A stretch of DNA of 64,000 bases. It comes from Permianibacter fluminis (GTDB taxonomy: Bacteria; Pseudomonadota; Gammaproteobacteria; Enterobacterales; Permianibacteraceae). The translations under genes and the position numbers were made by a program. Within the stretch, counting starts at the first letter, position 1; each line of letters opens with the position of its first letter. This document shows, piece by piece, positions 1 to 9,879 of this stretch. The notes beneath the pieces are model-generated. The model searched no databases. It was not told the DNA's origin and worked only from the letters and a program-made list of their open reading frames with translations. The stretch covers positions 930,001 to 994,000 of the forward strand of contig NZ_JABMEG010000001.1 in NCBI RefSeq assembly GCF_013179735.1, given 5' to 3'.

Positions 1-1376
1 GCAAACTCTAGTTCGGTAGCGATACTGACTACCTGTTCCTGATATTTTACTGCGCTGTCAAAACCGCCCGACAAAGCCGACAATCGAGCATAGGCTTCCA
101 GCAATGCAATATCGTCGGTATCGGTGAACGGCGGCAAATAGCTACGTGCCTCGGCGGCGTTTTCGGAGCCCTGCTCCAGTAGTGCCAGCGCGTATTGCAG
201 TTGCGCCCGCTTATGACCACCATCCGCCGCCACCTTCAGCCACTTCAGGCTCTTCTCTTTCTGCTGCGCAACATCGCCACCAATGTCGAGTTTTTGTGCC
301 AACAACCAAGCCGAGTCGGCATTACCCTGCTGAGCTGAAACCGTCAACCAGAAAATACCCTTACTGGTGTCCTTTTCACAACGGTCGCCAGTCAATAACT
401 TGCTGGCTAATTTATATTGTCCACGTGAGTCGCCGTTGATGGCGCTTTGCAGGAACAGTTTTTCGCTATACTGATCAAGTTCTTTTTGCCGCTTTTGGCC
501 TGTGATGAGTTCGGTTTTAATTACATTTGCCAACTCATATTGTGCTTTACCATCGCCGGCTTCAGCGAGCGGAGTCAGTTCTGTCAATTTTGCTTTGGTT
601 TTCTTCGGGTCAATCGCCGCAATTGCGCCACTATTACCTTCATCCAACCGGTAATCCAAACAGTATCTGGCTTGCATTTCTCGCAACTGCTCATTGGCCG
701 GAAGGAGAAACTCCCAGTCTTTCACTGCCGCCAAACTGCTCTTTTCGAAGAGTGAACGAAACAGACGACTGTCCGAATCCCTCTTTGTCAATTCTCTGAT
801 GCCACTTTCATAAACTCGCGCCCGCTGTGGACGACCCTTGACATCAATGTAGAAATTCAAGCAAGCATAACCGGTGACACCTGCTTGCGCGGCCGCCATC
901 GGATATCGGGGGGCTTTTGTTCGCACGGGCTGTGCCGGACTGTCTCCCGATACGGTGCAATCCGCCTGTCGATCAGCAACAACAGGCAGTAAATGCGCCG
1001 TAATCGCTTGTTGACCAAACTTGCTTTGCAATTCATTCGCCAACTCTCTCGCACGTTTCATGGACGCTTCATCGAGTTTGGTGGCAAAAACGTCACGCAA
1101 TTTGGGGGCATGTTCTGTATCTTGTTCGGCCGCCAGATCTGCCCAGGCCCAAGCATCGACTGGACTTTTGTCGACATGCTCGCCGCGCGCATACATCACT
1201 GCCAGATTGCGTTGGGATGGCGCATCGCCGAGTTCAGCCAAGCGACGAAATTCGGCGTAAGCAACATCAAACTGCTTCTGCTCGTAAGCGGTCATGGCGC
1301 TACTGAAGTCGGCGAGAGCCGGAGTCGCGCAGCCGAGAACGAGGCCGAAAAAGAAAACGGGATGGCGTAAACGCAT
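1..1376 (-). CDS. Secreted Sel1-repeat protein with TonB-like C-terminal domain (partial)
   Basis: The minus-strand frame is open from the ATG at 1376 to the left edge (458 codons, C-terminus missing). It starts with a signal peptide (MRLRHPVFFFGLVLG..., cleavage near ALA-DF). A first Sel1-like helical pair follows (about residues 22-85, with YARGE). Then comes a TonB C-terminal-like domain around residues 140-215, with APRYPMAAAQAGVTGYACL, and further Sel1-like repeats after about residue 265. An AAGGA ribosome site lies about 8 nt before the ATG. It is a paralogue of the next gene (1530-2888) with the same domain order. By family knowledge Sel1 repeats mediate protein contacts and TonB C-terminal domains bind outer-membrane receptors or periplasmic partners. 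The exact role is unknown. Confidence 0.8.
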   Translation of the reverse strand, partial: MRLRHPVFFFGLVLGCATPALADFSSAMTAYEQKQFDVAYAEFRRLAELGDAPSQRNLAVMYARGEHVDKSPVDAWAWADLAAEQDTEHAPKLRDVFATKLDEASMKRARELANELQSKFGQQAITAHLLPVVADRQADCTVSGDSPAQPVRTKAPRYPMAAAQAGVTGYACLNFYIDVKGRPQRARVYESGIRELTKRDSDSRLFRSLFEKSSLAAVKDWEFLLPANEQLREMQARYCLDYRLDEGNSGAIAAIDPKKTKAKLTELTPLAEAGDGKAQYELANVIKTELITGQKRQKELDQYSEKLFLQSAINGDSRGQYKLASKLLTGDRCEKDTSKGIFWLTVSAQQGNADSAWLLAQKLDIGGDVAQQKEKSLKWLKVAADGGHKRAQLQYALALLEQGSENAAEARSYLPPFTDTDDIALLEAYARLSALSGGFDSAVKYQEQVVSIATELEF

Positions 1377-1529
1377 GAGTTCCAGTCCTTGAACCGTGGA
1401 AACGGCCGCCAACTTGCCTGTCGGCGGCGGTTGTTGTCAATGCGGCGGCGTCAATGCTTCAACACGGCACCGCATTAACGCAAAAAACAGCCGGAGCAAA
1501 ACGGCTCGCTGTCTAAAAGACCTGCTAGC

Positions 1530-2888
1530 TCAATGCGCCGGTAGCGGCGGCAATTGTTCATTTTCGACGGCTTTCAACGCGGCCTGCCGACGCTCGGTTG
1601 TCAAGCCGATGTCGGTCGCCAGATCGAGCGCGTCGTCGGCATCATCCTGCGCTGCGCTGAAATCGCCGGTCAGGGCGTAACCATAGGCAAGCCAGTCCAG
1701 TACATGGATGTGCCAATCGGTCGGCAGCTTCTTCAGCAGTGCCAAGGCTGCTGTAGCGTTCTGGCCCGCGCCGGGTTTCAATTGCTGCTTGGCGACCCGC
1801 AACATCGCCAACGCGTTGCCGGCATCAGCCGCCTGTTGCAGCCATTCGCTCTGCTGAGGCGCAGACATGGCCAACTGTTTGTCGCCTTCGAACCACAGCG
1901 CCGCGATGTGTTTGGCTGGTGCGTAATCCTGTGCGATGGCCAGCTGTAACCAGTGTGCGGCCTTTGCTCGATCGCTGACACAGCCGGCACCGCGCATCAA
2001 GCGCGACGCCAGTTCGGTTTGTGCTTCGGCGGCGCCAGTCAGCGCCGCTTGCAGCCACGCCTCCGTGACGGCTTGGGTTTCGACCCGGTTGGTGACCGTG
2101 CGTTCGCTGTTGCTGAAATCGCGAGCCAGTTCCATGGTGGAGCGGGCTTCGCCTTTGCGGACTTTCGCTCGCTGTTGCTCGACTTGCTCGGCCGGGCGCC
2201 AAGTCTTGTCGTCTTCAATCAGGAAATCGATGCAATGGCCTACCCGCTGTTCGCTCGGTTCCGGCTCAAAACGCCAGTCGGCCAGCAGTTTTTCAGCTGC
2301 CGCAACCAGAATGCCATTTCCCTTGCTGTCATAACGGCGCACGTCCAATGGTTTGCCGGCACTGTCAACATAGAAGCTTACGCAAGCATAACCTTGGTCG
2401 TTCTTCTCCTTGGCGCGCTCTGGGTAGACCACGGGAAGTTGTTGTCGAATCCGGGCCGCTGGGACCTGCAAATCAAATACAGAAGCTTCGTTGCCACTGA
2501 CTAGCGGATATAGCTCGCGCTTGACGCTGTCGATGCCATATTTGACCCGATAGCCCTGCAAGCGGGTTTCGGCCTGCGGTTTCATCGCGGCGGGCAGACT
2601 GGCGGCAATGGCCTCGCGAATCTTGCTGGCAGTGGCATCGCCCTGTTCGGCCGCCAGACTGGCCCAGGCATAGGCTTCGAGCAAATCGACCGGGCCGCCT
2701 TCGCCGCGGGCATGCATCGAGGCCAGCGCGCGCTGGGCCTGCGGGTCGGCCAGTTCAGCAACTTGCTGGAAGGCCGCGCGGGCGGCCGGGAAATCCTTGC
2801 GGGAATAAGCACCAACACCGGTGCTGTAATCAGCGAGCGCAGGCAGTGCGCAGAGGGACAGACAAATCAGGGCGGAGCGGCTAAACAT
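1530..2888 (-). CDS. Secreted Sel1-repeat protein with TonB-like C-terminal domain
   Basis: This encodes 452 residues from the ATG at 2888; the frame extends to 2939 but the signal peptide MFSRSALICLSLCALPALA begins here. The order is signal peptide, one Sel1 pair (about 25-85), TonB C-terminal-like domain (about 145-215, with YPERAKEKNDQGYACVSFYV) and several Sel1-like repeats (about 270-400). Domain order and many residues match the partial gene at 1-1376, so the two look like a tandem duplication. A lone TonB domain without the usual N-terminal transmembrane anchor suggests a periplasmic scaffold rather than an energy transducer. That is inference, and no substrate can be named. Confidence 0.85.
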   Translation of the reverse strand: MFSRSALICLSLCALPALADYSTGVGAYSRKDFPAARAAFQQVAELADPQAQRALASMHARGEGGPVDLLEAYAWASLAAEQGDATASKIREAIAASLPAAMKPQAETRLQGYRVKYGIDSVKRELYPLVSGNEASVFDLQVPAARIRQQLPVVYPERAKEKNDQGYACVSFYVDSAGKPLDVRRYDSKGNGILVAAAEKLLADWRFEPEPSEQRVGHCIDFLIEDDKTWRPAEQVEQQRAKVRKGEARSTMELARDFSNSERTVTNRVETQAVTEAWLQAALTGAAEAQTELASRLMRGAGCVSDRAKAAHWLQLAIAQDYAPAKHIAALWFEGDKQLAMSAPQQSEWLQQAADAGNALAMLRVAKQQLKPGAGQNATAALALLKKLPTDWHIHVLDWLAYGYALTGDFSAAQDDADDALDLATDIGLTTERRQAALKAVENEQLPPLPAH

Positions 2889-3197
2889 CGGGGCCTCGCG
2901 AGGGGTATGACAGGGGAAGACTCCGTTCTTGCCTGACAAGGGTTAATCGGGCCTGCTGCAAACCGGGTCAGGCCAACCGGTAAACGGTGCCGTCCCGACA
3001 GCGGAAAGTCAAAGAATCTTGCGCTTTGTCACACTTTTGTCGTGCGCTGGCCGGGGTCCAAGACCGGGTTCGGGCTGGCGCAGTGGCGACACAGCGCCAG
3101 CAACCCTTGCCGGACGGAAAAATTCATTGGCCATTTGGGCCACTTGCCAGCTGGTCGATACAATGCCTGGCTATCGTCAATGACAGGATTTGCCGCA

Positions 3198-4730
3198 ATG
3201 CCGAACCGCCCGAAACCCATGGTCCTGATTGTGCTGGATGGCTGGGGTCATCGTGAAAACCCGGCGGACAATGCCATTTGGGCGGCGGCGAAACCGAATT
3301 GGGACCGGCTCTGGGCCGAATGCCCGAAAATGCTGATCTCCGGCTCTGGTGAGGACGTTGGCTTGCCGGACGGCCAGTTCGGCAATTCCGAGGTCGGTCA
3401 TATCAATCTGGGCGCTGGCCGGGTGGTCTATCAGGAGCTGACCCGCATCACCAAAGCGATACGCGACGGCGATTTTTTCAGCAATCCGGAACTGACCCAG
3501 GCCATCGACCGCGCTGTTACGGCCGGCCGCGCCGTGCACCTGATGGGCTTGCTGAGCCCGGGCGGCGTGCACAGCCATGAAGAGCACATTTTCGCGGCGG
3601 TGAAGCTAGCCGCTCAGCGCGGCGCCAAGGCGATTTATGTCCACGCGTTTCTCGATGGCCGCGACACGCCGCCGCAAAGTGCGGCTGCGTCACTGAAAGC
3701 CCTGGACGGCGTTTGCGCGCAGTATCCGGGCGCGCGGATTGCGAGTGTGTGTGGCCGCTACTTTGCAATGGATCGCGACAAGCGCTGGGAGCGCGTGCAA
3801 AGCGCCTACGATCTGCTGGCCCGTGGCATTGCGCCGTTCCATTTCCCGACCGCGCTGGCGGCATTGGAAGCCGCTTATGCGCGCAAGGAAACCGACGAAT
3901 TTGTCCAGGCCAGCGGCATTGGCGACGCGGTGACCATGCAAGACGGTGACGCCCTGCTGTTCCTGAACTTTCGCGCCGACCGGGCCCGCCAGCTGTCGCG
4001 CGCGTTTGTCGATGAGGCATTCACCGGCTTCGAACGGCTTGCGCGGCCGAAACTGAATTTTGTTCAACTGACGCAATATGCGGCTGACATCCCGGCACCG
4101 GTGGCTTACAAACCGGAATCACTGAGCAATACTCTCGGTCAGTGGTTGCAGGACCACGAGCTGACCCAGCTGCGCATCGCCGAAACGGAAAAATATGCCC
4201 ACGTGACATTCTTCTTTAACGGCGGCGTCGAGCAGACCTTTGTCAGTGAAGAGCGCATCATGGTGCAGTCGCCGCAGGTCGCTACCTACGACTTGCAGCC
4301 GGAAATGAGCGCGGCCGAAGTGACCGATAAAATGGTCGAGGCGATTACCCAGCAAAAATACGACGTGATCATCTGCAATTACGCCAATGCCGACATGGTT
4401 GGCCACACCGGCAATTTCGCCGCCGCCAAGCGCGCGATCGAAGCGCTGGATGTTTGTCTGGGCCGGGTGGTCGCTGCCTTGCGTCAGGTTGGTGGCGAAG
4501 CGCTGATCACCGCGGACCACGGCAACGCTGAACAAATGCACGATCACGAGGTCAACCAGCCGCACACCCAGCACACCACTGATCCGGTGCCGCTGGTGTA
4601 TGTTGGCCGCGCTGCCGAGCCCGTCATCAGCGATGGCGTACTGTCAGATGTAGCGCCGACCCTGCTCTACCTGATGGGCTTGCCGGCGCCGGCAGAAATG
4701 ACTGGTCGACCGTTGTTCCGGTTGAAGTAA
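3198..4730 (+). CDS. gpmI: 2,3-bisphosphoglycerate-independent phosphoglycerate mutase
   Basis: This is the cytosolic glycolytic enzyme that interconverts 3- and 2-phosphoglycerate using two Mn ions and a phosphoserine. It has 510 residues, the usual family length. Visible motifs are LIVLDGWG with metal ligand D14, the nucleophile serine S64 in FGNSEVGH, the substrate loop with DGRDTPP, and the C-terminal metal motif ADHGNAEQM. The ATG at 3198 is chosen because the longer open frame (from 3042) has no family homology upstream of it. It is followed by envC, as in E. coli and Pseudomonas. The 309-nt divergent gap before it holds a possible -10 (TACAAT, 3159-3164) with no convincing -35. Confidence 0.97.
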   Translation: MPNRPKPMVLIVLDGWGHRENPADNAIWAAAKPNWDRLWAECPKMLISGSGEDVGLPDGQFGNSEVGHINLGAGRVVYQELTRITKAIRDGDFFSNPELTQAIDRAVTAGRAVHLMGLLSPGGVHSHEEHIFAAVKLAAQRGAKAIYVHAFLDGRDTPPQSAAASLKALDGVCAQYPGARIASVCGRYFAMDRDKRWERVQSAYDLLARGIAPFHFPTALAALEAAYARKETDEFVQASGIGDAVTMQDGDALLFLNFRADRARQLSRAFVDEAFTGFERLARPKLNFVQLTQYAADIPAPVAYKPESLSNTLGQWLQDHELTQLRIAETEKYAHVTFFFNGGVEQTFVSEERIMVQSPQVATYDLQPEMSAAEVTDKMVEAITQQKYDVIICNYANADMVGHTGNFAAAKRAIEALDVCLGRVVAALRQVGGEALITADHGNAEQMHDHEVNQPHTQHTTDPVPLVYVGRAAEPVISDGVLSDVAPTLLYLMGLPAPAEMTGRPLFRLK

Positions 4731-4841
4731 ACCGGTGCTGTGCGCTTTTCCCAACGATAAAAAATCTTGCTGCCAGCGCAACTGGCAGCAATGCCCCTTT
4801 CACTGCCAAGCGACCGCGCCCATTTGACTATCGCCGCCCGA

Positions 4842-6080
4842 ATGATCTGTTTTGTTCAGCATGGCCGGCTGCCTCTTGCCACGGCATGGCTGTCGTCACT
4901 TCAATTGCCAAATCGTTTGTCACGCCGATGGCCACTTCTGTTGCCGCTGCTCTTGTTGCTGGTCGCCATGCCGCTGTCGACATCGGTGGCAACCGCTGCC
5001 GACAAGGCTGGCACCGAAGCGCAATTGAAAGAATTGCGCAGCCGCATCGAAACCCTGCGCAGCCAGCAGGAGCAGCGCCGTCGTAGCGAAAGTGCAGCGC
5101 GCGCCGAACTCGCTGACATCGAAACCCGGATGGGCCTGACCAGCCGGGCGTTGAAAGGCACGCGGGAAGAGCTGGCCACAGCGCGTGATCGACTGAAAAA
5201 TCTCAATCAGGAACGCAGCAACTACCGGCAACAGCGTGATCGCTCCGCCAAGGCCCTGAAGCAGCAATTGCGCACGGCCTTCATGTCCGGACAACAGGAA
5301 TACCTGAAGCTGTTGCTGAATCAACAGGACCCGGCCCGGTTCGGCCGGACCATGACCTATTACAGCTATCTCAATCGCGCCCGCGGCGAGCAATTGAAGA
5401 CCCTGGCCTGGGCCATTGGTCATCTGGTCGGTGTCGAAGAAAAAATCACCGCGCAAATTACTGCGCTGCGCAAACTGGAAGAAAGTCAGGAAGCCGAGCG
5501 CAAACGGCTGGCTGGTCTGCAGCGGCAACGCGAACGCAGTCTGCGTCAGGTCGAAAGCGAAATTGCCGGCGATGAAAAGAAAATTGCCGCCTTGCTGCTG
5601 GACGAAAAAGAGTTGGGCCAGTTGCTGGACCGCATTGAAACCGTGGTGCGGGACGTGCCGGTACGGTTGCCCAAAGGCGCCGGCTTTGCCCAGCTGAAAG
5701 GCAAGCTGGGCTGGCCGGCACGCGGTGATTTTCTGCAGCAGTTTGGTGATACCCGCCACGAAGGCCGATTGCGCTGGAACGGTGTGCTGATACAGGCGCC
5801 GGAAGGGCGGGAGGTCAATGCGATCTTTCACGGCCGCGTGGTGTTCTCGGACTGGCTGCGCGGTTTCGGCCTGATGACCATTGTCGACCACGGTGATGGC
5901 TACATGAGTCTGTATGGTTATAACCAGTCACTGCTGAAACAAGTGGGTGATTGGGTTGAAGCCGGTGAACCGCTGGCAACCGTCGGCAACAGCGGTGGCC
6001 AACAAGGCTCGGCGCTGTATTTTGAAATCCGCCATCAAGGCAAGGCCATTGATCCGCGACAGTGGTGCAAGAAAGGCTGA
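4842..6080 (+). CDS. envC: Murein hydrolase activator EnvC family protein
   Basis: This is a periplasmic activator of the AmiA/AmiB-type amidases that split septal peptidoglycan. An N-terminal signal/hydrophobic stretch (LLLPLLLLLVAMPLS) is followed by a long coiled coil (about residues 55-260) and a C-terminal degenerate M23/LytM domain. The zinc ligands are replaced (RLRWNGVLI where M23 enzymes have an HxGxD-type motif; HGDGYMSLYGYNQ late in the domain). That is the known EnvC signature of a non-catalytic activator. The end GSALYFEIRHQGKAIDP also matches EnvC. The start is uncertain: ATGs at 4767, 4791 and 4842 and a TTG at 4905 are in frame, none with a clear ribosome site. It lies 111 nt after gpmI in the conserved gpmI-envC order. 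Confidence 0.92.
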   Translation: MICFVQHGRLPLATAWLSSLQLPNRLSRRWPLLLPLLLLLVAMPLSTSVATAADKAGTEAQLKELRSRIETLRSQQEQRRRSESAARAELADIETRMGLTSRALKGTREELATARDRLKNLNQERSNYRQQRDRSAKALKQQLRTAFMSGQQEYLKLLLNQQDPARFGRTMTYYSYLNRARGEQLKTLAWAIGHLVGVEEKITAQITALRKLEESQEAERKRLAGLQRQRERSLRQVESEIAGDEKKIAALLLDEKELGQLLDRIETVVRDVPVRLPKGAGFAQLKGKLGWPARGDFLQQFGDTRHEGRLRWNGVLIQAPEGREVNAIFHGRVVFSDWLRGFGLMTIVDHGDGYMSLYGYNQSLLKQVGDWVEAGEPLATVGNSGGQQGSALYFEIRHQGKAIDPRQWCKKG

Positions 6081-6217
6081 GCGTCAGCGCTGCAGCGTTC
6101 ACTGGGTAATGGCGGTGTCGGCAATATCACCGTGTTGTCGGAATGAAACGGGCGTAATCTGGTCAGAACGCCTGGAAACAGGTTTCGGCACCAGTGTGTG
6201 AAAGCGGATTGGGCTAT

Positions 6218-6296
6218 GCTGAATCGAGTCTTGCTGGATCGAGCTGTGCTGAACCGAGCATAGCCGCGCTGAATCGAGTGCCGTGCGGAATCGAGT
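6218..6296. repeat. Five degenerate copies of a 12-bp motif (GCTGAATCGAGT)
   Basis: Copies start at 6218, 6233, 6248, 6268 and 6285. Copies 1 and 4 are identical, the others differ at one to three positions, and spacing is 15-20 bp. They fill much of the 326-nt gap between envC and ctpA (6081-6406), which otherwise shows no gene. The array sits about 110 nt before the ctpA start and could be a binding array or a remnant of tandem duplication. Confidence 0.75.
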
Positions 6297-6406
6297 TCAG
6301 TTGTTTTCGGGCCAGCCCATTTCAGGCTTGCCCGTTTCGGGCCGGGATTTTTAAACGGGTTTATTTTCCAGGGATAGGGGCGTTAAAAGCGCCGACAGGA
6401 GGCTGT

Positions 6407-7714
6407 ATGTATCTGTCCACTTCGTATCAAATGGTGCGTCCGCGTGTGTTGCTGCCACTGCTGTTCGGCTTGGCGTTCAGCGGCGCAGCCATGGCGAACA
6501 GTGAAGCGCCCGACAACGCCACGCTACCACTTACCGAGTTGCAGGCATTGACCGACGCGCTGGCACGCATCAAGGCCAATTACGTTGAACCGGTTGATGA
6601 CAAGCAATTGCTCGAAGGCGCCATCGCCGGCATGTTGGCCACGCTGGATCCTCACTCGTCCTATTTGCCGGGCAAAGATCTGCAGCGACTGACTGAAATG
6701 ACTCGCGGTGAATACAGCGGCGTCGGTCTGGAAGTGGCGCCGGAAAATGGTCAGTTCCGGGTCATCACCGCAATGGATGACAGTCCGGCGCAAAAAGCCG
6801 GCGTGCGCAGCGGCGATCTGCTGCTGCGCATCGACAGCGAGCTGACTCGCGGTCTGAAAATGGAAGATATCGTCAATCGTTTGCGCGGCGACGCCGGCAG
6901 CAAGGTCACGGTGCAACTGGCTCGTGAAGGCAGCGCCCAACCGATTGAGCTGGTGCTGGTGCGTGACAATATCCAGACCGCCAGCGTTCGTCAGGAATTG
7001 CTCGACAACGGCATTGGTTATCTGCGACTCAGTCAGTTTCAACAGGACAGCGGCATTGAAGTCATCAATGCTTTGCAAAAGCTCAAGACCAGCAACAAGG
7101 GCGCACTGCGCGGCTTGATTTTTGATTTGCGCAATAATCCTGGCGGCGTGCTCGGTGCTGCCGCTGCAGTTGCCGATGCCTTTCTGACCGATGGCGTCAT
7201 CGTTTCGACCAAGGGTCGGGTCAGTGGCAGCAACAGCGAACTGCGCGCCCGCCCGGATGATCTGCTCGACGGCGCACCGATGGTGGTGCTGATCAACAAC
7301 GGCTCGGCATCGGCAGCGGAAATCGTCGCCGGCGCACTGCAGGACAATCATCGCGCGATTCTGGTCGGCAGTCGCAGCTTCGGCAAAGGCTCGGTGCAGA
7401 CGGTGCAGAAAATCAGTGGTGACGGCGCCATCAAGCTGACCACCGCTCGTTATTACACGCCATCGGGTCGCTCGATTCAGGCCTCCGGGATCGAACCGGA
7501 TGTGCCAGTCGCAGCCGGCAAATTGGTCGCCGATGCGCCGCGCCCGAGCGTGCGGGAAGCCGATTTGCCGCACGCCTTGCGCAACCAGCAAGCAGACGGC
7601 AATGCAGCGACCACGGTCGCCGTGACTTCGGTCAATGGCCGCGACATTGCGGAAGATATCCAGCTGGCAACCGCCATCAATTTGCTGCGCGGCCTGGCGG
7701 TGCTGCAGAAGTGA
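6407..7714 (+). CDS. ctpA: Carboxy-terminal processing peptidase (S41 family)
   Basis: This is a 435-residue periplasmic serine protease that trims C-termini of envelope proteins. Cell-wall hydrolases are known targets of CtpA in Pseudomonas. A signal peptide ends near AAMA-NS, a PDZ domain spans about 100-185 (GVGLEVAPENG), and the S41 catalytic core follows. The serine/lysine dyad is visible as S302 in NGSASAAEIV and K327 in RSFGKGSVQTV, 25 residues apart as in the family. AGGAGG lies 4 nt before the ATG at 6407, which fixes the start although the frame opens at 6194. Adjacency to envC fits a shared role in peptidoglycan remodelling. Confidence 0.95.
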   Translation: MYLSTSYQMVRPRVLLPLLFGLAFSGAAMANSEAPDNATLPLTELQALTDALARIKANYVEPVDDKQLLEGAIAGMLATLDPHSSYLPGKDLQRLTEMTRGEYSGVGLEVAPENGQFRVITAMDDSPAQKAGVRSGDLLLRIDSELTRGLKMEDIVNRLRGDAGSKVTVQLAREGSAQPIELVLVRDNIQTASVRQELLDNGIGYLRLSQFQQDSGIEVINALQKLKTSNKGALRGLIFDLRNNPGGVLGAAAAVADAFLTDGVIVSTKGRVSGSNSELRARPDDLLDGAPMVVLINNGSASAAEIVAGALQDNHRAILVGSRSFGKGSVQTVQKISGDGAIKLTTARYYTPSGRSIQASGIEPDVPVAAGKLVADAPRPSVREADLPHALRNQQADGNAATTVAVTSVNGRDIAEDIQLATAINLLRGLAVLQK

Positions 7715-7847
7715 GTTGCGTTGCGTCAGGCGCTTCGGCCGTACACCAGCATTCTCTCTGCCGAGTGGATTTTGACAGTCGACATGGCAAATCGCTGTCG
7801 CTGCTGCTTACGTTGGCGCCAGCATGGCCGGTGAGCGGGACGTCATC

Positions 7848-8687
7848 ATGCGCCGGCTGAAATCACCGCGCTGGCGCTGGCTTTGCTGTCTGCTGATGTT
7901 GCCGACGCTGGCGCTGGCGCAGAACCCGCGTATCGCCATCCTGATCGACGACATGGGCAACAACCGTGCGCTCGATGAGCGCGCGCTGGCACTGCCCGGT
8001 GCGGTCAGTTACGCCTTTTTACCCTACACCAGTTTTGCGCCATCGCTGGCGCGCGCCGCGCACGCGCGCGGTCGCGATGTGCTGCTGCATGCCCCGATGG
8101 AGTCAGAAGAAAAACTGCAACTGATGGGCCCCGGTGCGCTGACCATGGCCATGAGCGAGCCGGATTTGCGCGCGCAGTTGCGCAAGAATCTGGCCAGCAT
8201 TCCGTTTGTCAGCGGCTTCAACAATCACATGGGCAGCGTGCTGACCCGCGACCCGACCCGCATGAGCTGGTTGCTCGACGAAGCAAAAACGCAGGCGGTT
8301 TTTTTCATCGATTCGCGCACCACGAGTCATTCCATTGCCGGGACAACGGCGCGCCGACTTGGCGTGCCGAGTATCGGCCGCGATGTCTTTCTCGATCATG
8401 ACGACAACCCCGCCGCCATCGCGCGCCAGTTTGACTACTTGCTGAAGCTGGCGCGTCAGCGCGGTCATGCCCTGGCGATCGGTCATCCGCGCCCGGCTAC
8501 CCTGCAGGTGCTAGAGCAGCGCCTGGCCACGCTGGCGGATGCCGGCATTGTGCTGGTGCCGGTGTCGGGCTTGTTGCAGCGTGTTGTGGTCGAGCCCTGC
8601 CAGACCGATCCGGCATCGAGCTGGTCACATCTGCTGTTGGCCGGTCAACGCTGGTTGTCCTGCCAGCAGACTACCGCCAAGCCCTGA
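7848..8687 (+). CDS. Divergent polysaccharide deacetylase family protein (YibQ-like)
   Basis: It is exported: MRRLKSPRWRWLCCLLMLP... with cleavage near ALA-Q. The family motif IAILIDDMGNN follows directly, then HAPMES, GFNNHMGS and FFIDSRTT, which are the positions of the metal-binding NodB-like fold in this divergent group. The mature length of about 255 fits the family. It follows ctpA, reproducing the gpmI-envC-ctpA-yibQ order of pseudomonads. An alternative ATG at 7824 would add an acidic N-terminus that spoils the signal peptide. The enzymatic substrate is unknown; a link to peptidoglycan is inferred from the neighbours. Confidence 0.9.
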   Translation: MRRLKSPRWRWLCCLLMLPTLALAQNPRIAILIDDMGNNRALDERALALPGAVSYAFLPYTSFAPSLARAAHARGRDVLLHAPMESEEKLQLMGPGALTMAMSEPDLRAQLRKNLASIPFVSGFNNHMGSVLTRDPTRMSWLLDEAKTQAVFFIDSRTTSHSIAGTTARRLGVPSIGRDVFLDHDDNPAAIARQFDYLLKLARQRGHALAIGHPRPATLQVLEQRLATLADAGIVLVPVSGLLQRVVVEPCQTDPASSWSHLLLAGQRWLSCQQTTAKP

Positions 8688-8930
8688 ACGGGCGGCGCTT
8701 CGCTTTCGCCAGTCTTTCTCGCCGTTGCCATCGGTCATTTACATCCGCTGACATTCCGCCACCGTCCGTCATCAGTCGCTGCGTTACAAAGCCACTACGT
8801 CCTGCATTACAAAGCCCAGTGCATGTCGCGTTTTACCTTGCGGGCACCGCCGCAAATCCGCGACCGCATTGATCGGACAACAGGCATTGCCACGATGGCC
8901 GTGCCAGCACAGCGCAAACAGGAGGGGTCC

Positions 8931-9701
8931 ATGAAACGGATACTGTTGACGGCAACCGCAGCCGCCCTGATGACGGCCACTGCCCAGGCTCATGAACTGA
9001 AAACGCACGATCACAGCTGCAATGTCGATCTGCAATACGCCATCAGCCTCGATAATCGGCAAGTCACCCTGACCGATGACGGCAGCGAGTTTGCCCTGGC
9101 CAATGGCGAGCTGCGCCACAATGGCAAGGCGATCGCACTGAGCAGCGCCGACCAGCAGCAACTGCGCCGTTACGAAGACGGATTGCGCCAGCTGGTGCCG
9201 CAAGTCAATGCGGTGACCCGGGAAGCGCTGGCCATTGCCGGTGAAGCGACCGAATTTGCTTTCGCCACGCTGCTCGGCCCGGACCATGAATCGGTCAAGG
9301 AGATGCGCGGCAAGTTCGCCAACCTGACCAGTGAGATCGGCAAGCGCATGGACGACCGGCATCTGCCGTCGCGGGCCATGAGCATGCAGGACGAAGACTG
9401 GAACATCGCCGGCGGTGGCGCGTCGCTCGGCTGGTCAGTGCTGAGCGCCAGCACCGCCATTGTCGGCAAGGCGATGCATGCCGCGTTTGACGAGGAATAC
9501 GCCAAACAGTGGCAAGCCCAGCTGGACCAGATGGAGCACGATCTGGACCAGAAAGTCGAAGCCCGGGCCGAGCTGTTGGAAGCCAAAGCTGAGTCGCTCT
9601 GCGCCAACATGACCGAGCTGGAAAAAATCGAAACCACGTTGGCGGCCAGCAACCCGGCACTGAAGCGTTTTGATGTGGTCCGGCTGCGGGCCGAACACTG
9701 A
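8931..9701 (+). CDS. DUF2884 (YggN-like) periplasmic protein
   Basis: This is a 256-residue exported protein. The signal peptide MKRILLTATAAALMTATAQA precedes a short beta segment (LDNRQVTLTDDGSEFALANG, LRHNGKAIAL) and a long helical region rich in Gln, Glu and Ala. The layout matches the uncharacterised YggN/DUF2884 family. GGAGGGG, 3 nt before the ATG at 8931, fixes the start although the frame opens at 8823. A strong hairpin terminator follows at 9768. No function is established for the family. Confidence 0.8.
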   Translation: MKRILLTATAAALMTATAQAHELKTHDHSCNVDLQYAISLDNRQVTLTDDGSEFALANGELRHNGKAIALSSADQQQLRRYEDGLRQLVPQVNAVTREALAIAGEATEFAFATLLGPDHESVKEMRGKFANLTSEIGKRMDDRHLPSRAMSMQDEDWNIAGGGASLGWSVLSASTAIVGKAMHAAFDEEYAKQWQAQLDQMEHDLDQKVEARAELLEAKAESLCANMTELEKIETTLAASNPALKRFDVVRLRAEH

Positions 9702-9748
9702 TAACTGAAAGCCGAAGTCTGAGCACTGAATACCGAGCACTGACCACC
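9693..9748. repeat. Four tandem 14-bp degenerate repeats
   Basis: Units begin at 9693, 9707, 9721 and 9735, an exact 14-bp period, with best units GAGCACTGAATACC and GAGCACTGACCACC. The array overlaps the last codons and stop of the DUF2884 gene, so the first unit is coding. It resembles arrays elsewhere in the window. Confidence 0.75.
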
Positions 9749-9767
9749 GTCCGACCAAGGCCCGCCC

Positions 9768-9797
9768 AAAAGCCACCGTGAGGTGGCTTTTGGCTTT
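9768..9797 (+). terminator. Rho-independent terminator after the DUF2884 gene
   Basis: AAAAGCCACC (9768-9777), loop GTGA and GGTGGCTTTT (9782-9791) form a perfect 10-bp stem followed by a T-rich tail. Confidence 0.85.
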
Positions 9798-9879
9798 TAC
9801 CGGCCGTAGCCAATCAACCTGAACAAATGCACTAGTACCGGTCGATACCGGGTTTGTGCATTAATCACCCAATAACAAT

